From contig JBAZYZ010000007.1 in NCBI GenBank assembly GCA_041659085.1, positions 1 through 35,507 on the forward strand: a stretch of DNA of 35,507 nucleotides, in the 5' to 3' direction. Below, piece by piece: positions 30,737 through 35,507 of this stretch. The notes under the pieces were generated by a model. It made no database searches and was not told the DNA's origin. It saw nothing but the letters and a program-made list of their open reading frames with translations. Position numbers and translations under genes: made by a program. Each line of letters opens with the position of its first letter. Position 1 is the stretch's first letter. This DNA is from JBAZYZ01 sp041659085. GTDB lineage: Bacteria > Patescibacteriota > Minisyncoccia > Phycocordibacterales > VMEP01.

Positions 30737-31987
30737 TTACCTATAGTATTTTTTTAAAAATTCTTCTTTAAATTCGGAAAAATTTCCGTCCAATATTGAC
30801 TGCCTTATCCTCTTTACCAGATTGACAATGAAATACAGGTTGTGAATAGAAGCTAATGTGCTTGCGTACATTTCCTTGGCGCGAAAAAGGTGCGCCAGGT
30901 AGGCACGGGTATAATTCTTGCAAGTATCACACCTGCAATCTTTGTCTACGGGAGAAAAGTCGTCGGTAAACTTTGCGTTTAAGATATTTATCCGGCCGTC
31001 AACAGTATACAAAGTGCCGTTGCGGGCTTGACGCGTTGGCGCTACGCAATCAAACATGTCTATTCCGTTTTCAATCCCGCCAAACAGGTCGCTTGGTTCT
31101 CCGATACCAAGAAGGTGTCTGGGCTTATCTTCAGGCAAAATCTTATTCACCCATCCTACGGCATTATTCATATCCTCTTTTTCAAATGACCCGCCTATGC
31201 CAAAACCGTCAAACCCGCCCCGACTGCCATCGGTTCGGGGAACATCCATTTTGGAAATAATTTTTGCGCTCTCCTCGCGTAAATCTTTATATCGCCCACC
31301 CTGCACAATTCCGAATAAAGATTGATCTCCGCCAAGTTTTTTATGTTCATTCAAGCTTCGTTCCGCCCAGCGGTGAGTCCTGCTCATAGCATCCTTTTGA
31401 TATTCATAAGAAGCGACAGGTGAGGTGCACTCGTCAAAAGCGAAAATAATATCGGCTCCCAAATTGTGCTGAATGGCCATTGAACTCTCAGGGGTAAATC
31501 TGTGTTCGCTTCCGTCTATGTGTGATTTAAAAGTCACGCCATCTTCATCAATCTTCGCCAGTCGGCCAACTTCTTCCTCCACCTCATCCGCAGAAGCTAA
31601 TTCGCCCCCGCTTGGAGGCTCAGCCTCCAAGCGAGAGGATTTTGAGACTTTACTGACCTTCTGGCCAAAGGCCGCGCCCAGTGAAAACACCTGGAATCCG
31701 CCGGAATCCGTAACCGTAGGTCCGTCCCAATTCATGAATTTTCCGAAGCCGCCAGCTTTTTTCACCAGCTCGTCTCCCGGCTGCAAATAAAGATGATAGG
31801 TATTCGCTAAAACAGCCTGCGCGCCAAGCTCTTTAACCTGTTCCGGCGATAACGCTTTTACGGTGGCTTTGGTTCCCACCACAATAAAAGCCGGGGTTTC
31901 AATAATCCCATGCGGAGTTTCAAGCTTGCCCGCTCGCCCAAGCGCGCCGGGCAACTTTTTCTCAATAGTAAATTTAAACGACTGCAT
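30737..31987 (-). CDS. tgt: tRNA-guanine (queuine) transglycosylase
   Basis: Tgt swaps G34 of GUN tRNAs for a queuine precursor. I choose the ATG at 31987 (MQSFKFTIEKKLPGALGRAG), 416 residues, because family homology starts there; an upstream GTG overlapping the previous stop would add 12 residues. TVTDSGGFQVFSLG (near 90) carries the general-acid Asp and MFDCVAPTRQARNGTLYT the nucleophile Asp. The zinc site is CRCDTC...H near the C terminus. Compared with the family, residues about 108-145 carry extra sequence containing a family B palindrome (LEAEPPS), and VPRTDGSRGG near 249-257 is another insertion. No other queuosine genes are in the window. Confidence 0.95.
   Translation of the reverse strand: MQSFKFTIEKKLPGALGRAGKLETPHGIIETPAFIVVGTKATVKALSPEQVKELGAQAVLANTYHLYLQPGDELVKKAGGFGKFMNWDGPTVTDSGGFQVFSLGAAFGQKVSKVSKSSRLEAEPPSGGELASADEVEEEVGRLAKIDEDGVTFKSHIDGSEHRFTPESSMAIQHNLGADIIFAFDECTSPVASYEYQKDAMSRTHRWAERSLNEHKKLGGDQSLFGIVQGGRYKDLREESAKIISKMDVPRTDGSRGGFDGFGIGGSFEKEDMNNAVGWVNKILPEDKPRHLLGIGEPSDLFGGIENGIDMFDCVAPTRQARNGTLYTVDGRINILNAKFTDDFSPVDKDCRCDTCKNYTRAYLAHLFRAKEMYASTLASIHNLYFIVNLVKRIRQSILDGNFSEFKEEFLKKYYR
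31218..31240. repeat. Imperfect palindrome inside tgt
   Basis: CCCCGA (31218-31223) and TCGGGG (31235-31240) form an inverted repeat around 11 bases, which themselves can pair as CCGA/TCGG in a second register. It is read as PRTDGSRG in Tgt at a place where the family normally has no residues. Confidence 0.55.
31612..31630. repeat. Short palindromic element, family B, in tgt
   Basis: TTGGAGGCT-C-AGCCTCCAA, the same element as in ychF at 18021-18039 apart from the central base, which is its complement (opposite orientation). It reads LEAEPPS here, a different frame from ychF. Confidence 0.85.
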
Positions 31988-32022
31988 ACGGCGAACATTA
32001 GCAAAAATCCCGCACAAAGGCA

Positions 32023-33162
32023 CTACTTTATTACTTTTTTAATCGCCTCAACCACATTCTTGTCAAATTGCGCCGGCAATAGCGCTTCTGTTGTAGGATT
32101 CGGCACACAGGAAGCCAGGGCTTCTGCCGCTTTGACAAACATGCTGTCCGTAAATTGCTTTATGCGGTTATCAAGCGCCCCGCGAAAAATTCCCGGGAAA
32201 GCGAGAGAATTGTTTATCTGATTTGGAAAATCGGAACGACCGGTCCCGATAATAAACGCGCCGGCGCGCAAAGCCGCATCCGGCATAATCTCCGGCGTCG
32301 GATTAGCCAAGGCGAAAATAATCGGCTTTTCGTTCATAGCCTTAACCATAGGCTCGGTAAGCACACCCGGTTTGGACACGCCAATAAAAACATCAGCGCC
32401 TGAAATTACACTTGCCAAATTTCCCGTCCTTTTGTCGGAATTGGTAAGCTCGGACAACTCCTCCTTCTCCCCGCTCAAATTACCACGCCCTTCGTAAATC
32501 GCGCCTTTTGAATCGCAAAGAATGATGTGTCGGAAACCATAGCCGAGTAAAATTCGCGTAACCGCTACGCCGGCGGAGCCTACGCCGCTTATTACAATTC
32601 TCGTGTGTTCTTTTTCGTGCCCTGAAACCCTGAGCGCATTAATGAGCGCGGCAAGCACTACCGTGGCTGTGCCATGCTGATCATCGTGCATAATCGGAAT
32701 AGAAAGCTCTTCACGCAAACGGCGCTCTATTTCAAAACACCGCGGAGCGGAAATATCCTCAAGATTTATCCCGCCGAAAACCGGAGCGATTCTCTTTACT
32801 GTCGCGATAATTTCTTCCGTATCCTGTGTGTCCAGGCAAATCGGGAAAGCGTCAATGCCGGCAAACTCTTTGAATATAGCCGCCTTGCCTTCCATAACAG
32901 GGATGGCCGCAAGCGCGCCCAGATTGCCAAGACCTAAGATAGCCGAGCCGTCCGACACGATAGCCACCATGTTTTGTTTAAGCGTATAATCGTACGCGAG
33001 CGCCGGGTTCTTTCCTATCTCTCGCGACACCTCCGCCACCCCCGGCGTATACGCCATAGACATCATTTCCCGGCTATCCAACTTAACCTTGCTTTTAATT
33101 TCTATCTTGCCTTTATGCTTCCTGTGTAAATCAAGGGCTTTTTTGTAAATATCGTCATTCAT
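32023..33162 (-). CDS. NAD(P)-dependent malic enzyme
   Basis: Malic enzyme decarboxylates malate to pyruvate, making NAD(P)H. The 379-residue short form starts with YKKALDLHRKHKGKIEIKSK, then the substrate region AYTPGVAEVSREIGKNP, VSDGSAILGLGNLGALAAIP, EGKAAIFKEFAGIDAFPI (catalytic Lys), INLEDISAPRCFEIE, IMHDDQHGTATV and the dinucleotide-binding GVGSAGVAVTRILLGYG. Cofactor choice between NAD and NADP is not clear from the sequence. It lies directly before tgt; its TAG overlaps a possible GTG start of that gene. In an organism with few central-metabolism genes it could link organic acids to pyruvate. Confidence 0.94.
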   Translation of the reverse strand: MNDDIYKKALDLHRKHKGKIEIKSKVKLDSREMMSMAYTPGVAEVSREIGKNPALAYDYTLKQNMVAIVSDGSAILGLGNLGALAAIPVMEGKAAIFKEFAGIDAFPICLDTQDTEEIIATVKRIAPVFGGINLEDISAPRCFEIERRLREELSIPIMHDDQHGTATVVLAALINALRVSGHEKEHTRIVISGVGSAGVAVTRILLGYGFRHIILCDSKGAIYEGRGNLSGEKEELSELTNSDKRTGNLASVISGADVFIGVSKPGVLTEPMVKAMNEKPIIFALANPTPEIMPDAALRAGAFIIGTGRSDFPNQINNSLAFPGIFRGALDNRIKQFTDSMFVKAAEALASCVPNPTTEALLPAQFDKNVVEAIKKVIK

Positions 33163-33164
33163 AA

Positions 33165-34016
33165 TCAGAAGAAAAACTTTCGTTTAATGAACCGAATAAC
33201 GAAGAAAACCGCAATTAAACTGAGCCCGTAAAACAGCCAGGCATTTCCAAATATATAATTACCGGCCGAAAGAAAAGCGAGCGCGGCATATTTGAACGGT
33301 CCATCAATGTTAAAGCCGGCGCCGTCTGTTTCTGCCGCGGTTTTATCCGAGAGAATGCTATTTTTTTTATCCTCAGATGCCGATCCGGTCAAACCGCTCT
33401 TCAATTTTTTTATTTCATCTCCGGTCCAAACTTCCGCGTCTGTTCGCGCCGATTCAAAATTGTCGGCTATGTAAGCAACCGCGCCAACAACAGGCTTAGG
33501 CAGATTGGTTTCAAGGTAGCTCGTGGCATAGTCAACCTTCTGATTCACGAAATTCGAAGCGACTGCAGACGTGGTGGTTGCGGGTGGAGCGGGCGTACTT
33601 ACAAAATTCTCCGACTCTACCGTCTTCGAGTATTGAAGCGAAACACTAACCGCTTTGGAACCGCGCGGGGCTCCCTCACTATCCGTAATCTGAGCGTAAA
33701 TTTTATGGTATCCGTCTCCGGCCGTCCAGGCGGCTGATAAAATCTTAGTACTCCCTGCTCCGGCCAAAACAAAATCCTGCTTGCTTATGATCGTGTCATT
33801 ATCAAAAAAAGAAACAGTTCCGGCAATGTCGTTCTCGCTGCCGTTCCAAACAAGCGTGTAGATTTGAACTTTCTCGCCCACCGCCGCAGGGATTCTGGAA
33901 AACCACAAATTTCCTGGCACAAAACCGGAATTCTCAATAATTTTCACCTCGGCTAAAACAAAAACAAAACCTGCGAAATAAAAAAAGAGGAGAACGGGCA
34001 ATAAGCGAAAATTCAT
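33165..34016 (-). CDS. Secreted Ig-like protein with C-terminal membrane anchor
   Basis: The 283-residue protein has a signal peptide at residues 1-22 (LLPVLLFFYFAGFVFVLAEV), a beta-sandwich-like region with Ig/Big-type strands (VGEKVQIYTLVWNGSENDIA, AGDGYHKIYAQITDSEGAPR), a Pro/Thr/Ser-rich linker (TPAPPATTTSAVAS), and one transmembrane segment near the end (WLFYGLSLIAVFFVIRFI) followed by a basic tail. It is therefore a type I-like surface protein, anchored by its C terminus. No closer family was recognised. It is 2 bases from the malic-enzyme start, with a perfect extended -10 upstream. Confidence 0.65.
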   Translation of the reverse strand: MNFRLLPVLLFFYFAGFVFVLAEVKIIENSGFVPGNLWFSRIPAAVGEKVQIYTLVWNGSENDIAGTVSFFDNDTIISKQDFVLAGAGSTKILSAAWTAGDGYHKIYAQITDSEGAPRGSKAVSVSLQYSKTVESENFVSTPAPPATTTSAVASNFVNQKVDYATSYLETNLPKPVVGAVAYIADNFESARTDAEVWTGDEIKKLKSGLTGSASEDKKNSILSDKTAAETDGAGFNIDGPFKYAALAFLSAGNYIFGNAWLFYGLSLIAVFFVIRFIKRKFFF

Positions 34017-34023
34017 ACCCTGT

Positions 34024-34029
34024 ATTATA
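34024..34029 (-). promoter_or_regulatory. Extended -10 box before the secreted Ig-like gene
   Basis: The minus strand reads TG-G-TATAAT, a perfect extended -10, ending 7 bases before the ATG at 34016. It overlaps the stop codon of the ZIP transporter gene. A leaderless transcript is predicted. Confidence 0.55.
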
Positions 34030-34747
34030 CCAGACGGGACACTATGTATATAAACAACACGCCCAAAAGCGTGGCGATGATTGTCTTGTATGATGACTTA
34101 CCGCTGTGCGCTTCCGGAAGTATGTCAGACGCGCCGATGTAAAGCAGAAACCCTCCTATAAAGCCGACGGTAAGCAAAAGAGTTTGTTCTGAAAGAGATA
34201 TAAAGACAGAAACAAGCCCGCCCAAAAGCGGGGCAACGGCGTTTAAGACAAGGATGCGCAGTGTTTGCTTTAGGCTGTTACCGTGAACCAGCATGAGCGA
34301 TACTGTATTAAGACCGTCTGAAAATCCGTGCGCGATTATCCCCAGGGCTACAGCCACACCCAAGGCCGGATTGGCCTGGAAAGCGAGTCCTATGGCTAAA
34401 CCATCCAAAAATGTATGAAAAAAAAGCGCAACTGCGGACATGGTTCCGACAACAGGATGATGATGAGGACCGTACCCTTCTTCTTGGGTATGGTGGACCA
34501 GAAAAAGTTTTTCTATAACATGGAAAATGAAAAAACCGGCAACAAAAGCAAACATCGGTACATGCGAAGAAACCCCAAGTCTTTCCGTCATCTCCATTAT
34601 TTCGGGAAAGATATCGAACGAAACCACTGATATCAGAACACCGGCGGTAAAACCTAAGGTAAGGTGGAGATTGTCACGGAAACGGATTCCTATAAGACCG
34701 CCTATAAATGTGGCGAAGAAAGCTCCGATAATAAATAAGATTGCCAT
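34025..34747 (-). CDS. ZIP-family metal transporter
   Basis: The 240-residue protein has about eight transmembrane segments and the two ZIP-family histidine motifs in the middle: H111 in FFHTFLDGLAIG and H140 in AHGFSDGLNTV, with D115 and D144 completing the metal site. A His-rich cytoplasmic loop (VHHTQEEGYGPHHHPV) between helices can bind metal. It probably imports zinc or another divalent cation. It is in line with the SET gene upstream and the secreted Ig-like gene downstream. Confidence 0.9.
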   Translation of the reverse strand: MAILFIIGAFFATFIGGLIGIRFRDNLHLTLGFTAGVLISVVSFDIFPEIMEMTERLGVSSHVPMFAFVAGFFIFHVIEKLFLVHHTQEEGYGPHHHPVVGTMSAVALFFHTFLDGLAIGLAFQANPALGVAVALGIIAHGFSDGLNTVSLMLVHGNSLKQTLRILVLNAVAPLLGGLVSVFISLSEQTLLLTVGFIGGFLLYIGASDILPEAHSGKSSYKTIIATLLGVLFIYIVSRLV

Positions 34748-34754
34748 TAGTTTA

Positions 34755-35204
34755 TTATTTTAACCAATCAGATGTATATTCACGATATTTTTCTTTAATT
34801 TCATTGGGAAGAAATCTATACCCTCGTATAATTTTTCTGCAGTTTTTAGAATCACAAAGACAGTCTTCCATAACCCAATCGCTATTTTCTGTCATATCAT
34901 AATCATATACTATTTCTTCGCCAGCTTCGATATCTCGCATTGCAACAAGTTTAAATAGCCCTTTAACCCCGGTGTTCGGATTGCAGGAATGGTTTATACA
35001 GCTCCCTATTTCTGAATATATATATTTATCTGGAGCAAATTGTATTGCGTGATTTTTTGCAACAAAAGGTAAGTCAGAAGCTTTTTCTACTTCGTAAACA
35101 GTACCGTTTTTTGCCAAATCAAAAACAACCTCGCCTTTGTTTATTTTATCTTCGGTAAAAAGTCCTCTTCCTTTGTTGGTTGTATCTTTTACTATTAGTT
35201 TCAT
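34755..35204 (-). CDS. SET-domain protein (predicted lysine methyltransferase)
   Basis: I start this at the ATG at 35204 (MKLIVKDTTNKGRGLFTEDK), 149 residues; an upstream GTG would add 9 residues encoded by a tRNA-like fragment. SET motifs are complete: GRGLF near 12-16, INHSCNPNT at 70-78 for S-adenosylmethionine binding, and AGEEIVYDY at 94-102 with the catalytic Tyr region. A post-SET-like C-x-C-x4-C (C115, C117, C122) follows. Its target is unknown. SET domains are mainly eukaryotic but also occur in bacteria. The gene is noticeably A/T-rich against its neighbours, and its start abuts a tRNA 3'-end remnant, so transfer is plausible. Confidence 0.85.
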   Translation of the reverse strand: MKLIVKDTTNKGRGLFTEDKINKGEVVFDLAKNGTVYEVEKASDLPFVAKNHAIQFAPDKYIYSEIGSCINHSCNPNTGVKGLFKLVAMRDIEAGEEIVYDYDMTENSDWVMEDCLCDSKNCRKIIRGYRFLPNEIKEKYREYTSDWLK

Positions 35205-35210
35205 TTTATT

Positions 35211-35226
35211 GGTCTGTCGAGAATCG
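35211..35226 (-). repeat. tRNA 3'-end remnant at the start of the SET gene
   Basis: GGTCTGTCGAGAATCG matches 35481-35496, inside the 3' part of the partial tRNA at the window edge, at 15 of 16 bases. It looks like a leftover of a tRNA T arm and acceptor stem, 6 bases from the SET start codon. Confidence 0.6.
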
Positions 35227-35296
35227 GTCACGAGTTACTAAGTGTCCTCGTATGATTACATACTGTGAGCACTAAGTACTCTCGACCCCGGCTCAT

Positions 35297-35362
35297 TGTC
35301 GCTACGCGACATACTGCGCCCTTCGATTCCGGATGCGAGTGAAGCAGTTCACTCGCTCATCC
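35297..35362. other. Intergenic palindromes before tRNA-Pro
   Basis: The gap between the SET gene and tRNA-Pro holds two palindromes: TGTCGC-TAC-GCGACA (35297-35311) and GCGAGTGAA-GCAG-TTCACTCGC (35335-35356), the second extendable to GGAT/ATCC at 35331-35362 with a 2-base bulge. Neither is followed by a T tract. No gene is seen in the gap. Confidence 0.7.
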
Positions 35363-35382
35363 TTTAATCCGCTTCGCTACTT

Positions 35383-35453
35383 TCGGGCTGCCGGGAATCG
35401 AACCCGGTCTACATCCACCCCATGGACGCGTACTACCGGTATACTACAGCCCG
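35383..35453 (-). tRNA. tRNA-Pro (anticodon GGG)
   Basis: The 71-base minus-strand sequence folds fully. The acceptor CGGGCTG pairs with CAGCCCG, including C1-G72, typical of tRNA-Pro. The D arm is GTAT/GTAC, the anticodon stem CGTCC/GGATG around ATGGGGT, with anticodon GGG and G37. The T arm is CCGGG/CCCGG around TTCGATT. The discriminator is A and CCA is not encoded. The variable loop is four bases. Confidence 0.95.
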
Positions 35454-35478
35454 GCGCTAAAACATTATTTTATACCTA

Positions 35479-35507
35479 TCGGGCTGTCGAGAATCGAACT
35501 CGATCTA
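35479..35507 (-). tRNA. Partial tRNA, 3' end (probably a second tRNA-Pro)
   Basis: Only the T arm (TCGAG, TTCGATT, CTCGA) and the 3' acceptor strand CAGCCCG plus discriminator A are in the window. The acceptor strand is identical to that of tRNA-Pro(GGG), which suggests a second proline tRNA, but the anticodon lies past the window end. Confidence 0.8.

Noticed and set aside
31988..32023. Longer tgt start (GTG at 32023)
   Set aside because: It overlaps the malic-enzyme stop and adds residues not typical of Tgt; the ATG at 31987 fits the family start.
1..35507. UGA recoded to glycine, as in some Patescibacteria
   Set aside because: TGA ends well-supported genes (for example the Nudix gene, with its stop inside the terminator), and conserved proteins read through with the standard code.
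1..35507. CRISPR arrays, transposases, integrases, prophage or toxin-antitoxin genes
   Set aside because: No regularly spaced repeats and no recognisable genes of these types were found.

Overview
The window looks like chromosomal DNA from a Candidate Phyla Radiation (Patescibacteria) bacterium, most likely a Parcubacteria-type lineage. This is inferred from several things: compact housekeeping genes; shortened versions of alaS, uvrC and uvrA; membrane proteins of kinds seen mainly in this group; standard stop codons (TGA is used as a stop); and A/T-rich gene starts that mostly lack a Shine-Dalgarno sequence. No species can be named from the sequence alone. Most genes lie on the minus strand.

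Layout, left to right. Positions 1-2407 hold the end of the translation/alpha operon read leftwards: infA, rpmJ, rpsM, rpsK, rpsD and the start of rpoA. From 2441 to 5057 are two envelope-type genes, a membrane-anchored protein and an FtsA/PilM-like ATPase broken by a one-base frameshift. From 5133 to 16204 come alaS, an MgtC-like protein, mnmA, a DEDDh exonuclease, mltG, a membrane protein resembling the front half of a VirB4/TraC-like ATPase, a sigma-region-4 plus HARE-HTH regulator, leuS with a Nudix domain inserted in its editing region, and a small membrane protein. From 16354 to 21084 are small membrane/secreted proteins, ychF, a flavodoxin-fold oxidoreductase, a DUF457-type membrane protein and a second mltG. 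From 21266 to 24292 are a LOG-family gene, tRNA-Ala(UGC), ddl and uvrC. From 24379 to 30667 uvrA and uvrB are interleaved with three small genes (two of unknown function, one Nudix hydrolase), each with its own Shine-Dalgarno and intrinsic terminator. The right end carries tgt, a malic enzyme, a secreted Ig-like protein, a ZIP transporter, a SET-domain protein, tRNA-Pro(GGG) and the 3' end of another tRNA.

Functionally the window mixes translation (ribosomal proteins, IF-1, Ala/Leu-tRNA synthetases, tRNA modification by MnmA and Tgt, YchF), nucleotide excision repair (all three of uvrA, uvrB and uvrC within about 7.3 kb), peptidoglycan metabolism (ddl and two mltG) and envelope proteins.

The most unusual signal is a set of very short, near-perfect palindromes sitting in frame inside conserved housekeeping genes. 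One family (TCCAAAGT-CTC-ACTTTGGA) is in uvrC and, doubled head to head, in uvrB. A second (TTGGAGGCT-N-AGCCTCCAA) is in ychF and tgt. A tandem 7-base repeat in leuS may be a related kind of insertion. They resemble, in principle, the Rickettsia palindromic elements that insert into coding sequence, but are much shorter. Other notable points are the Nudix insertion in LeuRS, -10 boxes 6-11 bases before many start codons (suggesting leaderless mRNAs), a direct repeat flanking the LOG gene beside tRNA-Ala, and a tRNA 3'-end remnant at the start of the SET gene.
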